From Leptotrichia sp. oral taxon 218 (GTDB lineage Bacteria > Fusobacteriota > Fusobacteriia > Fusobacteriales > Leptotrichiaceae): a stretch of 64,000 bases of DNA. The position numbers and the translations under genes are program-made. Below are positions 47,310 to 56,735 of the stretch, in pieces (position 1 is the stretch's first letter; each line of letters begins with the position of its first letter). The stretch covers positions 868,001 to 932,000 of the forward strand of contig NZ_CP072377.1 of NCBI RefSeq assembly GCF_018128225.1. The letters run 5' to 3'. The notes under the pieces were generated by a model. It ran no database searches, was not told the DNA's origin, and was given only the letters and a program-made list of their open reading frames with translations.

Positions 47310-48524
47310 ATGAAAAATAGATTTTCAAATAGAGTGCAAAATATGCATTATTCACCGATTAGGAAACTTGTTCCTTACATTGATGAAGCAAAAAAAGAAG
47401 GAGTGAAAGTTTACCAATTTCACATTGGTCAACCTGATGTGGAAACTCCCGATACTTTTTTTGAAGGATTGGACAATTATAAAGAAAAAATTGTAAAATA
47501 TGCAAATTCAGCAGGAATATTGGAACTGCGTGAAACATTCGTGAAGGCTTACAAAAAAGTGGGAATTGATATTTCAACTGATGAAATTTTGATAACTCAA
47601 GGTGGGAGTGAAGCAATTCAAATTTCACTTCAGACAATTTGTAATCCAGGTGATGAAATTTTGGTTCCAGAACCTTATTACACAAATTATGATAGTTTTT
47701 TGAGAGCGGCTGATGCAAAATTGGTTCCAATTGAAACTGTTATCGAAAATCATTATCACCTTCCAAAAAAGGAAGAAATTGAAAAATTGATTACGCCAAA
47801 AACTAAAGCGATATTATTTTCAAATCCATCAAATCCGACAGGAATTGTATTTACAAAAAAAGAGATGGAAATAATAAAAGAAATTGCATTAAAATATGAT
47901 TTATTTGTAATTTCTGATGAAGTTTACAGACAGTTTATTTATGATGAAGAAATTGAATCGCAATATCAATCGTTTTTAACAATGAAAGAAATTGAAGACA
48001 GAGTTATTTTGGTTGATAGTATTTCAAAACATTATAGCGCTTGTGGAGCAAGAATTGGAGTTATCGCGTCAAAAAATAAAGAATTTATTGCACAAGCTCT
48101 AAAATTTTGTCAAGCTAGACTTTCTGTGTCGACAATTGAGCAATATGCGAGTGCAAATTTGATTAATACTCTTGACACTTATATTGATAATACAAAATTA
48201 GAATATAAAGTTAGAAGAGATATGATTTTTAAAAATATAACAAAGATTCCAGGAGTTATCACTTATAAACCGAGTAGTGCATTGTATTTGGTTGCAGAAC
48301 TTCCTGTGGACGACATTGAAAAGTTTGTAATTTGGTTGCTTAAAGAATTTAGATATGAAAATCAGACATTGTCATTTGCGCCAGGGCCTGGATTTTATAC
48401 GACACCTGGAAAAGGGAATAAAGAAGCTAGATTCTCATTTTGTACACATAACTTAATTGAAATTGAAAATGGAATGAAAGTTTTAAAACACGCCTTAGAA
48501 GAGTATAACAAAAACAATAAATAA
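47310..48524 (+). CDS. PLP-dependent aminotransferase class I/II
   Basis: The 404-residue fold-type I enzyme has FHIGQPDVETPDTFF, ITQGGSEAIQISLQ, FSNPSNPTGIVFTKKEM, SDEVYRQFIY and the PLP lysine in VDSISKHYSACGARIGV. It resembles AspC/AlaT-type enzymes; the substrate is not readable. The C-terminal Arg is in ARFSFCTHN. It is the second gene of a run amidase-aminotransferase-ATP-grasp-esterase, 37 bases from the next gene. Confidence 0.88.
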   Translation: MKNRFSNRVQNMHYSPIRKLVPYIDEAKKEGVKVYQFHIGQPDVETPDTFFEGLDNYKEKIVKYANSAGILELRETFVKAYKKVGIDISTDEILITQGGSEAIQISLQTICNPGDEILVPEPYYTNYDSFLRAADAKLVPIETVIENHYHLPKKEEIEKLITPKTKAILFSNPSNPTGIVFTKKEMEIIKEIALKYDLFVISDEVYRQFIYDEEIESQYQSFLTMKEIEDRVILVDSISKHYSACGARIGVIASKNKEFIAQALKFCQARLSVSTIEQYASANLINTLDTYIDNTKLEYKVRRDMIFKNITKIPGVITYKPSSALYLVAELPVDDIEKFVIWLLKEFRYENQTLSFAPGPGFYTTPGKGNKEARFSFCTHNLIEIENGMKVLKHALEEYNKNNK

Positions 48525-48561
48525 ATTATTTTAAATTATTTTTAAAGGAGATGAATAAAAT

Positions 48562-49761
48562 ATGAATTTTGTTTATATTTCACCACAATTTCCAAAAACA
48601 AACTGGGAATTTTGTGATAGATTAAAAAAAGATGGAGTAACCGTTTTAGGAATAGCGGATGTTGATTATGATAGTTTAGATCCTAAATTGAAAAATGCTT
48701 TGACTGAATATTACAAAGTGTCGTCTTTGGAAAATTATGATGAAGTTTTAAAAGCCGTGGGATTTTTTACTCACAAATATGGAAAAATAGATTGGATTGA
48801 ATCAAATAATGAATATTGGCTTGTTAATGATTCAAGACTTCGTACAGATTTTAATGTTACGACAGGAATTCAATTTAATAAAGTTTCTGGAATAAAAGAA
48901 AAATCAAAAATGAAAAAATCTTATAAAAAAGCTGGAATTCCAACAGCAGATTATTCAATGGTAACAACTTTGGCAAAAGCTAAAAAATTTATTGAAAAAG
49001 TGGGTTATCCTGTTATTGTAAAACCTGACAATGGTGTTGGAGCAAGTGACACTCACAAAATTTCAAATGAAGAAGAATTAAAAACTTTTTTTAAAACATT
49101 AAATAAAGATGTGAAATATATAATGGAAGAATATATTGATGGCGATTTAGTTTCTTACGATGCGATAATAAATTCTAAAGGAGAACCACTTTTTGAAACA
49201 GGAATTTTAGAGCCAACAATTATGGATGTTGTAAATGAAGGGTTAGATGTTTATTATTATGTTGAAAAAGAAATGCCGCAAAAACTTCTTGAAATTGGAA
49301 GAGCAGCAATTAAAGGATTTGGAGTGAAAAGTAGATTTGTCCACTTAGAATTTTTTAAATTGAGAGAAGATAAAGAAGGATTGGGTAAAAAAGGTGATTA
49401 TATCGGACTTGAAACAAATATGCGTCCTGCAGGTGGATACACACCAGATATGTACAATTATGCAAACAATACTGATGTTTATCAAATCTGGGCTGATATG
49501 GTAGCTTTTGACGAAATAAGAAATGCTGATTTGAATGAAAATCTTGAAAAAAATTATTGTTTTTATGCAAGTAGAAGAGATAATAACGAATATGTTTACT
49601 CGCATGAACAAATAAAAGAAAAATATGCAAATGAAATTGTAATGGATGAAAGAATGCCAGATATTTTTGCTGGAGCAATGGGAAATTATATGTACACTGC
49701 AAAATTTAAAACTGAAGAAGAAATGAACGAATTTAAAAAAATGGTTCATGAGAGAAAATAA
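48562..49761 (+). CDS. ATP-grasp ligase of unknown substrate
   Basis: The 399-residue protein has an N-terminal pre-ATP-grasp Rossmann region (VYISPQFPKTNWEFCDRL) and an ATP-grasp core: KKSYKKAGIPTADY, GYPVIVKPDNGVGASDT, MEEYIDGDLVSYDAII, and GLETNMRPAGGYTPDMYNY with metal ligands. Family members join a carboxylate to an amine through an acyl phosphate. SD AAAGGAG. Tightly followed, after nine bases, by the esterase, suggesting one pathway. Confidence 0.85.
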   Translation: MNFVYISPQFPKTNWEFCDRLKKDGVTVLGIADVDYDSLDPKLKNALTEYYKVSSLENYDEVLKAVGFFTHKYGKIDWIESNNEYWLVNDSRLRTDFNVTTGIQFNKVSGIKEKSKMKKSYKKAGIPTADYSMVTTLAKAKKFIEKVGYPVIVKPDNGVGASDTHKISNEEELKTFFKTLNKDVKYIMEEYIDGDLVSYDAIINSKGEPLFETGILEPTIMDVVNEGLDVYYYVEKEMPQKLLEIGRAAIKGFGVKSRFVHLEFFKLREDKEGLGKKGDYIGLETNMRPAGGYTPDMYNYANNTDVYQIWADMVAFDEIRNADLNENLEKNYCFYASRRDNNEYVYSHEQIKEKYANEIVMDERMPDIFAGAMGNYMYTAKFKTEEEMNEFKKMVHERK

Positions 49762-49770
49762 GGAGATAAG

Positions 49771-50505
49771 ATGCAAATAGAATACATAAGAGAATATAGT
49801 CCTATACTTGATAGAGAAGTAGAATTTAAAAGATACGGTTATTCTGGAAAACCAGTATTGGTATTTCCGTCACAAGATGGAGATTGTAATCAATATGAAA
49901 GTTTTGGAATGATTGATGTTTTGTCAGATTTTATTGAACAAGGGAGAATTCAAGTTTTTTGCGTGGGAAGTGTTGATCTTGAAAGCTGGTCGGATTTAAA
50001 TGGAAATCCTAGATATAGAATTGAAATGCAGGAAAAATGGTTTGAGCACATTTGTTACGAAATGGTTCCTAGAATTCAATATATTTCTTGGAGAAGTGAT
50101 ATAATTGTTACAGGATGCAGTATGGGAGGAGCTCACGCTGGAATCTTATTTTTCCGTAGACCAGATTTATTTGATACATTGATTTCTTTAAGTGGAGAAT
50201 TTGATGCAAGAATGTTTTTTGGAAATTATATGGATGACTTGGTTTACAATAATTCAGTTGTTGACTTTTTAAGAGATATGCCTTGGGATCATCCTTATTT
50301 AGATTTGTATAGACAAAAAAATATAATTATTTGTATTGGACAAGGAGCATGGGAAGGAGAACTTCTTCCTAGTAACAGAGAACTTGACAGGATTTTATGT
50401 GAAAAACAAGTTCCTGCTTGGTTTGATTACTGGGGATTTGATGTTGCTCATGACTGGCCTTGGTGGCGAATTCAAATAAGATACTTTATGGAACATATTT
50501 TATAA
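49771..50505 (+). CDS. Alpha/beta-hydrolase esterase (esterase D/PF00756-like)
   Basis: The 244-residue protein has the nucleophile elbow VTGCSMGGAHAG near residue 116 (Ser in GCSMG), GKPVLVFPSQDGDCNQYE upstream as the oxyanion region and a late FDVAHDWPWW His. It lacks a signal peptide, so it works in the cytoplasm. The SD (AAGGAGATAAG) overlaps the end of the ATP-grasp gene. It could hydrolyse or transfer the ligase product; this is inference from adjacency. Confidence 0.83.
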   Translation: MQIEYIREYSPILDREVEFKRYGYSGKPVLVFPSQDGDCNQYESFGMIDVLSDFIEQGRIQVFCVGSVDLESWSDLNGNPRYRIEMQEKWFEHICYEMVPRIQYISWRSDIIVTGCSMGGAHAGILFFRRPDLFDTLISLSGEFDARMFFGNYMDDLVYNNSVVDFLRDMPWDHPYLDLYRQKNIIICIGQGAWEGELLPSNRELDRILCEKQVPAWFDYWGFDVAHDWPWWRIQIRYFMEHIL

Positions 50506-50512
50506 ATTAATA

Positions 50513-50565
50513 AAAAACATATATTATTAAATTAGTTTAACTAATAAAATTTTATATGTTTTTTT
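50513..50565. terminator. Terminator between convergent esterase and YCII genes
   Basis: AAAAAACATAT (50513-50523) pairs with ATATGTTTTTTT (50554-50565) with an inner ATTAGT/ACTAAT hairpin. The A and T runs make it bidirectional. Confidence 0.8.
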
Positions 50566-50575
50566 GTTATTTTTA

Positions 50576-50881
50576 TTATTTTTCTAAATTTTCTAAAGTT
50601 TCTTTTACTCCATTTGCAAAAGATGCGGGATTAAACTCAGTTATTGAATATTCTGCTAACCCATTCATATAGTATGGATCGTTTTTAAAAATTTCTTCCA
50701 ATTCTTTTTTTGTTAAGTTGTGTGCGATAATGACAGCACCATCAACAGGATTTTTTCTTCCCACAACTAAAAATTTTCCAGAGAGAATAAAATTTTTAAC
50801 ATAAGCTAAATGTTCTTCTCTTTTTTTATCAACTTCGTCTAAACTTTTTTTGTAAGTTGAAATAACTGCAAACATACTCAT
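50576..50881 (-). CDS. YCII-domain protein
   Basis: The 101-residue protein fits the YciI family: FAVISTYKKSLDEVDKKREEHLAYVKNFILSGKFLVVGRKNP and GAVIIAHNLTKKELEEIFKNDPYYMNGLAEYSITEF, with the conserved His and Asp. YciI proteins are small ferredoxin-like folds with poorly known enzymatic roles. The SD (AAGGAA) is about 12 bases from ATG; an internal ATG three codons in is also possible. Confidence 0.88.
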   Translation of the reverse strand: MSMFAVISTYKKSLDEVDKKREEHLAYVKNFILSGKFLVVGRKNPVDGAVIIAHNLTKKELEEIFKNDPYYMNGLAEYSITEFNPASFANGVKETLENLEK

Positions 50882-51161
50882 TTTTAATCAAATTCCTTTC
50901 TTTTTTATTTTATATATTTTATCATAAATTTTAAATTAATAAAAGATAAAAAACAAAAAATAAATTTTTTGTGAAAATAAAAAAATTTATTTAAAAAGAT
51001 TCCTTTTTATGGTATACTGTTATATGAAGTGCTAAGTGTTTATTTTGAAATTTGAAAAATAGGATAAGAAAAAATTTATTTAAAATCACTTATTATAATA
51101 ATTGACTAGAAAATAGTCAAATTTAAAATTTTAGAGATTAAAAGTTGGGAGGAAGAAATTT

Positions 51162-53132
51162 ATGGGAATTTTTGATTTTTTTAGTAAACCTGAAGAAAAA
51201 AAGCATAATTCCGAAGAGAAAAAAAAAGAAACTGAAATCAATAAAAAAAAGTTTGTCGATGAATTTAAAATAGTGAGAGATGCCAGTGAATTGGAAGAAG
51301 TTTCTTGTTATGACAACTTTGGGAAAGAAATAAAAATGAAAAAAAAAGAATGGATACAAAAAAAATTAGAACCTGCAATAAAAAAGAATTGGAATAATGT
51401 AGAAAATTTACATCCAGTGATTATAGATGCTTTTTCAAAAAATTTATATAATGAAGTAAAAGAAGCTGTTTTTAGATTTTATGCCAAAGATCATAATTTT
51501 GAGAGAAAGCTAAATTTACTTGGAACTTTTTATATTAAAACTGGAACTCCAGAACAAGCAATAGAACTTTATGAGAGAAATTTAAACAGTGAGAATATGA
51601 CAGAATCACTTTGTATTTCTTATGCAGAAGCATTAGAAATGGAAGAAAAACATTCGGAAGCTGAAAAAAAGTATTTGGATGCGTTGGAGAAAAATCCAAA
51701 TTCATCGGTGGCGTTTAAAAGATATTTTGATATTGTGAAAAAAAGAAGCAATCTGGAATATGAAAGTAAAATAGAAAAATTATCTTCAATAAAAGGAAAT
51801 TGGCGTGCAAAAGTTATGGAGGCGGTAATTTTCTTTAAGCGTGGAGATAAGGAAATGGGAACCTTTTATTTGACAACGGCACTTAAAGAATCTAGTTATA
51901 ATTCTGAAGTAATGAGTCTTACTTCAAGTATTTATATTTTAAATGAAATGTATGAAGAATTTGAAAAGTATGTTTTGCCATATTATGCTCCTGAAAAACA
52001 TGGAGTTCAAACGACTCTAAATATATTAGAATATTATTATTCAAAGAAAAAGTATAAGGAAGGTTTGGAACTTTGTAAATTTGTTTCAAAATATCCTTGG
52101 ATTGAATATTATAAAAAATTTATGGAATTAGAAGAAAAATTTTTAAAATTAAAAATTAAAAAAATTGAAAGTAAAAGTAAAAACAAAATCGAAAAAAATC
52201 ACTTGCTTCCAAAAAATAAGTTTTTTTCAACAAATAAGCCACTTTGGTATAGTGTGTTTAATAAACCTGAGTTTTTGCTAAACCAGACTAAAAGAGTGAA
52301 ACCTAATATTTTGATTTTGCCATTGACTTCAATTGGTGAAAAGTCTGAAATTGCAGAAAACTTGGCGATTTCTTTGCCGCTTTATTTGAATGAAAATTTG
52401 CATTATAAAACAAATTTGAATTATCAAGTGGCAATTGGATATCGTGGGGAAAATTTATTTGTTTCAAAAACTAAATATAGTGTTGATTATATGAAAAAAA
52501 TTCGAGAATCAAACACAAATTTAAATTATGTTTTGGCAGGAAATATTTTAAAAAGTAAAAATGTTGAAAGATATGAGATAGAAGTTTATTTATATGATGT
52601 CTTTAATGAACAAAAATTGGTACTTGTGAGCAGAACTTATGACGAACAAAATCTTTTTTTGCTGCAAAATGATTTGTTAAAAAAAATAAATGAATTTTTT
52701 GATAGAAATATTGCAATAAAATATGAAAGAGATATGGGAAATTTAGTTTTATTTTCTCAAAAGTTAAAATTTTTGTTAGAGCCAAAAGAGTATAAAAAAC
52801 ATCATTCTTGGCGTTATAAAAAACTTCTTTCGGATCAAATTGATGTAGTTTTGGAAGATAGAAAAAACGATTTGAAAAAAATAAATTTGTTGGCTTTGCT
52901 GTATGAAATTAAAAGAACGAATAGCCAGTTGTTAAAAGAGCATAAACCTTTAATTTACAGCATGAATATTGAAGGAATATTTGAAACTCAGACATTGAAA
53001 GTTTTGGCGCCGATCATTTTTAATATTTTTGACGATGAAGAAAACTTTTTAGCTAATTTAGAAGCATTGAATATAACAGATTCAACTTATGTCGAATGGG
53101 TAAAAAGATTTATTGAAGAAAAAGAAAGTTAA
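51162..53132 (+). CDS. TPR protein with TolB/adenylate-cyclase-associated-like C-terminal domain
   Basis: The 656-residue protein has a charged N-terminus, TPR-like helices (about residues 110-230, e.g. LGTFYIKTGTPEQAIELYER and AEKKYLDALEKNPNSSVAFKRYF), a Lys-rich linker near 345-360, then a domain at about 380-510. That domain reads ILILPLTSIGEKSEIAENLAISLPLYL, LNYVLAGNILKSKNVERYEIEVYLYDVFNEQ, the pattern of the TolB-like domain found with TPRs in COG5616 proteins. No signal peptide, so cytoplasmic. It pairs with the membrane protein that starts 15 bases later. The domain call is by pattern and moderate. Confidence 0.6.
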   Translation: MGIFDFFSKPEEKKHNSEEKKKETEINKKKFVDEFKIVRDASELEEVSCYDNFGKEIKMKKKEWIQKKLEPAIKKNWNNVENLHPVIIDAFSKNLYNEVKEAVFRFYAKDHNFERKLNLLGTFYIKTGTPEQAIELYERNLNSENMTESLCISYAEALEMEEKHSEAEKKYLDALEKNPNSSVAFKRYFDIVKKRSNLEYESKIEKLSSIKGNWRAKVMEAVIFFKRGDKEMGTFYLTTALKESSYNSEVMSLTSSIYILNEMYEEFEKYVLPYYAPEKHGVQTTLNILEYYYSKKKYKEGLELCKFVSKYPWIEYYKKFMELEEKFLKLKIKKIESKSKNKIEKNHLLPKNKFFSTNKPLWYSVFNKPEFLLNQTKRVKPNILILPLTSIGEKSEIAENLAISLPLYLNENLHYKTNLNYQVAIGYRGENLFVSKTKYSVDYMKKIRESNTNLNYVLAGNILKSKNVERYEIEVYLYDVFNEQKLVLVSRTYDEQNLFLLQNDLLKKINEFFDRNIAIKYERDMGNLVLFSQKLKFLLEPKEYKKHHSWRYKKLLSDQIDVVLEDRKNDLKKINLLALLYEIKRTNSQLLKEHKPLIYSMNIEGIFETQTLKVLAPIIFNIFDDEENFLANLEALNITDSTYVEWVKRFIEEKES

Positions 53133-53146
53133 TTGGGAGAGTTTTC

Positions 53147-53800
53147 ATGAAAACTAAAAAAATTAAAAATTTAGAAGAAAAAATATCAAAAAAATTTAAC
53201 AAAAATCCTTCAGAAATAAAAAAAATTTTAAAGTTCTTTCGAAATTTGATTGGAATAATTATATCGCTTCGTTTTATAGTATTAAATTTGGATTTTTATA
53301 ATACTGTTTTTAAAGAGTTTCCTAACAATAAAATTCATTACATAACAACTCATTTGACCTTTGTAAGTTTTCTTTTTTGGATTTTTCTTTTTTGGACAAT
53401 TTTTTTTGTTTATAAAAAAGGAAATAGAGAAAATTTGAGTTTTAATATCATGTTTTTAATTTTTATCGCAGTTTCAATGGCTGTAGATATTTCAAGAGTT
53501 TTTTTAGAAAGTTCGCCATATTTTAATGATTTGGTAACTTCTTCGCAAGAATTGGCAACACGGATAGGATTAATAAGAGTGGCGTACATATTTTTTTCAA
53601 TTTCCTTATTCTTTTGTATGTGCAACACAAAAAATTTTTTTTTAATAGCAATTTCAATATTAACTTTTGCAAATTCAATAATGATTTGGTTGGATTTTGA
53701 TGCAAATATAACAGCAATTTTAAGAATATTAGCAGGTATCATGTGCATTTTATTTTACGGATATGAATTAATAAATTCAAATTTTATAAAAAAAAAATAA
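53147..53800 (+). CDS. Polytopic membrane protein of unknown function
   Basis: The 217-residue protein has a basic N-terminus (about 40 residues) and about six membrane helices with short loops, ending in a Lys-rich tail. No motif recognised. It follows the TPR/TolB-like gene after 14 bases with SD GGGAG and is surely in the same transcript. Confidence 0.65.
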   Translation: MKTKKIKNLEEKISKKFNKNPSEIKKILKFFRNLIGIIISLRFIVLNLDFYNTVFKEFPNNKIHYITTHLTFVSFLFWIFLFWTIFFVYKKGNRENLSFNIMFLIFIAVSMAVDISRVFLESSPYFNDLVTSSQELATRIGLIRVAYIFFSISLFFCMCNTKNFFLIAISILTFANSIMIWLDFDANITAILRILAGIMCILFYGYELINSNFIKKK

Positions 53801-53825
53801 ATAAATTAACAATAAAATAATTTTT

Positions 53826-53886
53826 AGCTCTAGTGTTTATTTATAATAAAAATTAAATTATAAATAAAGAACTGGAGTTTTTTATT
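53826..53886 (+). terminator. Intrinsic terminator after the membrane protein
   Basis: CTCTAGT/ACTGGAG (53828-53834, 53871-53877, one G-U) plus TTTATTTATAAT/ATTATAAATAAA inner arms, then T6. Confidence 0.8.
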
Positions 53887-53948
53887 TAAAAAAATAAATA
53901 ATTTGAATAAATAAAAATAAAGAGTATTAATAATATTTTTTAAAAAAT

Positions 53949-53988
53949 ATTATCGGACATTATTTTTATAAAAATATAAATTTTAAAT
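53949..53988. repeat. Intergenic repeat copy 2 (ATTATCGGACATTA core)
   Basis: The same 14-base core as at 39697, at 53949-53962, followed by TTTTTATAAAA and TTTTAAAT-like sequence. It sits in the 392-base gap between the membrane protein and the convergent MATE gene, which otherwise holds a terminator and A/T tracts. Confidence 0.6.
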
Positions 53989-54192
53989 CAATACAAAATA
54001 CACAACCTTTTAAAAAATTTAGTAAAAAAAAAATAAAATAATAAACAACAGATTTTTCATTATTTATTATTTTATTTATTTAATTAACTATTCTAAATAT
54101 CACATTTTCAATATTTTATATGTATTCTTTAATTTTTTTGTAAATATTTCACAAATAAAGTTGAGTGTTTGATCATAATTAACAAATTTAAT

Positions 54193-55545
54193 TTAAACAC
54201 ATTTTTTCAACCAATTTATTTTTAAAACTAAAATAAAAAATAAAAGTCCAGCACATATATTTGAAAATAAATTTCCCCAAAAAACAGAGTAAACTCCTAA
54301 AAATGATTTTGTAAAAAGTATGAATAAATATCTAAAAAGCCAAATCCTTAAAATTGACATAAACATTGGAACTTTTGTTCGACCAAGAGCGATGAAAACT
54401 CCTTGACAAACGCAGAAAACTCCAAAACTTATTACGGAGTAAGTGTAAATATTTAAGGCTTTATTTGCAATTTCTAAAACAGATTTTTCTCTTGTGAAAG
54501 ATAAAGTTAGTATTTTATCTAAAGGTAAAATTAAAGCGATTATTAAAATTGCTATGGCTATGCTTGTCGCTATTCCACAATAAAAAATTTTTTTAGATTT
54601 TTTGATATTTCCAATTCCCATATTCATGCTTATCATATTTGTGACAGTTATTCCGATAGAAGCTGGTAAAATAAAGCAAATTGAATTTATATTGGCTGCG
54701 ATTCCTTGAGCATTTAAAGAAATTGCTCCATATGTTTCAACTTCCTTGTTTATCAAAAAAAATCCTAGCTGAATTAACATATAGCTTATCATTGATGGAA
54801 AACCTATTCGAAGTAACTTTCTTATAATTGGTGGAATAAATTTATACTTTTTTAATTCCATACGCATAATATCTTTTTTTATAAATAAATCGTGATACAT
54901 CCAAATTGTAACGGCAATGTATGAACAAAGTGTTGCTATTACAGCTCCAAATATTTTTAACTTGAAAAAATATAGAAAAATTGTGTTAAAAATAATTTTT
55001 AAAATAAGTAAGATAAAAACTCTTATTAATGGAACTTCTGGTCGTCCAATAGAATTTTTTGCAGCATTATAAATTGAAGCTAAAAAATTAAATGGAATTA
55101 CTAAAGAATAAAGTGAGATATAAATAAACACATTATTTTTTATTTCTGGAGTTGTATATTTAGCTATAAAAAAAGCTAAAATTACACAGACAGGAATTAA
55201 TCCTAAACCGACGAAAAAACTAAATACAAAAATTTGTAAGGTCGTTTCTTTTACGGCACGAATAATTCCACGACCATAGAGTTTTCCAATCATTGCCATT
55301 GCGGCAGCACCAAGTCCTTGCGAGAGAGCTATCATTGTATTTAAAATTGGCTGACTAAATGAAACTGAACTTGCAACAAGCACACCGCCTAAATTATTTA
55401 AGAAAAGTCCGTCTGAAAGCGGAATTAGCGCTTGTATTATTCCGACCATAAGAGTTGGGACTGATAAAAATAAAAGTGTCGTTAAAATATTTCCATTTAA
55501 AATCATTTCACGGCGCTCTTCTGCTGATTGTTTTGAAAATAACAT
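54193..55545 (-). CDS. MATE-family efflux protein
   Basis: The 450-residue, 12-helix protein begins with a short cytoplasmic lead (SKQSAEERREMILNGNILTTLLFLSVPTL) and has ALIPLSDGLFLNNLGG in helix 2 and a second MatE half from about residue 235 (RIGFPSMISYMLIQLGFFLINKEV). It differs from the MATE gene at 20829 and belongs to another subgroup. SD AAAGGAGAG on the minus strand. Confidence 0.9.
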   Translation of the reverse strand: MLFSKQSAEERREMILNGNILTTLLFLSVPTLMVGIIQALIPLSDGLFLNNLGGVLVASSVSFSQPILNTMIALSQGLGAAAMAMIGKLYGRGIIRAVKETTLQIFVFSFFVGLGLIPVCVILAFFIAKYTTPEIKNNVFIYISLYSLVIPFNFLASIYNAAKNSIGRPEVPLIRVFILLILKIIFNTIFLYFFKLKIFGAVIATLCSYIAVTIWMYHDLFIKKDIMRMELKKYKFIPPIIRKLLRIGFPSMISYMLIQLGFFLINKEVETYGAISLNAQGIAANINSICFILPASIGITVTNMISMNMGIGNIKKSKKIFYCGIATSIAIAILIIALILPLDKILTLSFTREKSVLEIANKALNIYTYSVISFGVFCVCQGVFIALGRTKVPMFMSILRIWLFRYLFILFTKSFLGVYSVFWGNLFSNICAGLLFFILVLKINWLKKCV

Positions 55546-55865
55546 AAAAATCTCTCCTTTTCTATAAAATAAGGTTTTTTATATTTTTAAAATAATATTT
55601 TTTCAGTTGCTAAATTATATGATAACATTTAAAAGAAAAAAAATCAAATATTTATAATTTTTATATTACGAAATAGCAGAACAAAATTATTTTTTTTATA
55701 AAATAAATATGTTTGCATATCTTAAAATCGTTTGATATAATATTAATATAATTATTTTAAAAATAAAAAAATTATATATTAAAAAGAGAAAATAAAAAAA
55801 ATAAAAAAGAAAAAAGAGAAAAGAAGAGAAAAGAAAAAAGAAAAGAAAGGAAGGAATTAAAAAAA
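55546..55865. other. Divergent region with promoter and purine-rich leader
   Basis: A promoter TTGCAT (55713-55718), 17 bases, TATAAT (55736-55741) reads rightwards. It is followed by a leader of about 75 bases (55781-55855) that is almost only A and G and ends in AAAGGAAGG. The left half is plain A/T DNA for the MATE promoter. Confidence 0.6.
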
Positions 55866-56501
55866 ATGAAAAATTTTATGTTTGACAATACAAAAAAATT
55901 AACAAAAAATCAAAAATATACTCAAGCTGAATTGTTTAAAATGATTTTAGAAAATGAAGATTTGAGAGAAAAAACAGAAGCATTATTTGCATTGGATTTT
56001 AAAGAATTGTCATCGGTGAAAGATGAATATCCAGATTATGAATTTAATATTGATGGAAAGGTTTTTGCCGAAGATGGTGGAGCTGGGGTTTATGTTTTGC
56101 TGGAAGATGGCAGTATTGGATTTGTCTGTTTTGATTCTCCGCTTGAGTGCGGGAGAATCGCTGAGAATTTGGTAGAATGGTTTGAACTGCTTTTAAATTG
56201 TGCTAATTTTTGGTGGAATTATGCGAATAGGGAATATTTGGAAAATTTTGAAATGCTAGAAAAGGAAGTGGAAAAAGCAGAACCAGAAGGGCGAGAAGAT
56301 TTTGAAGATGCTTATGGGGACGATATGCCGTCTTATCTTGAATTGCAAAAGGAATTGTCGGAGAAACTGGATATAAAAATATACGACAATATTGCAAAAG
56401 ATGTTTTACAAAGATTTTTTAAAACGGCGGAAAGAGAGCCTAAGTTTACAACAAAATATGTTCCAGATGATGAAATTGCAGAAGAATTAATAAAGAATTA
56501 G
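55866..56501 (+). CDS. Cytoplasmic protein, possible SUKH (SMI1/KNR4)-like fold
   Basis: The 211-residue acidic protein has no signal or membrane segment. The stretch FAEDGGAGVYVLLEDGSIGFVCFDSP...CGRIAENLVEWFELLLN recalls SMI1/KNR4-type immunity proteins, which often carry a Gly-rich turn, DGSIG strand and a final amphipathic helix. The N- and C-terminal helices (Glu/Lys-rich) are not typical. The similarity is weak and no toxin gene is adjacent, so this is only a suggestion. Strong SD AAAGGAAGGA. Confidence 0.55.
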   Translation: MKNFMFDNTKKLTKNQKYTQAELFKMILENEDLREKTEALFALDFKELSSVKDEYPDYEFNIDGKVFAEDGGAGVYVLLEDGSIGFVCFDSPLECGRIAENLVEWFELLLNCANFWWNYANREYLENFEMLEKEVEKAEPEGREDFEDAYGDDMPSYLELQKELSEKLDIKIYDNIAKDVLQRFFKTAEREPKFTTKYVPDDEIAEELIKN

Positions 56502-56735
56502 GAAGATAATCTATAAGAGTTAAATAGATTTAGAAAAAAATATAATTATAATATGGAAAAATATTAAAAAAAAAATGAATAGTCGAAAAAAATTTTTAGA
56601 GTTAAGAAAAAAGAGAACTATTTGAATTATTAATTTTGTAAAATTATAAACAATATGATTGATATAATTGATAAGATAGTTATAAATTGTAACTAACTAG
56701 AATAAATATAAAATATAGAGAGGGAAAAATAGAAA

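Noticed and set aside
49345-49776. 143-codon minus-strand frame inside the ATP-grasp gene
   Set aside because: Antisense shadow with Phe/Ile/His-rich nonsense product and no start signal.
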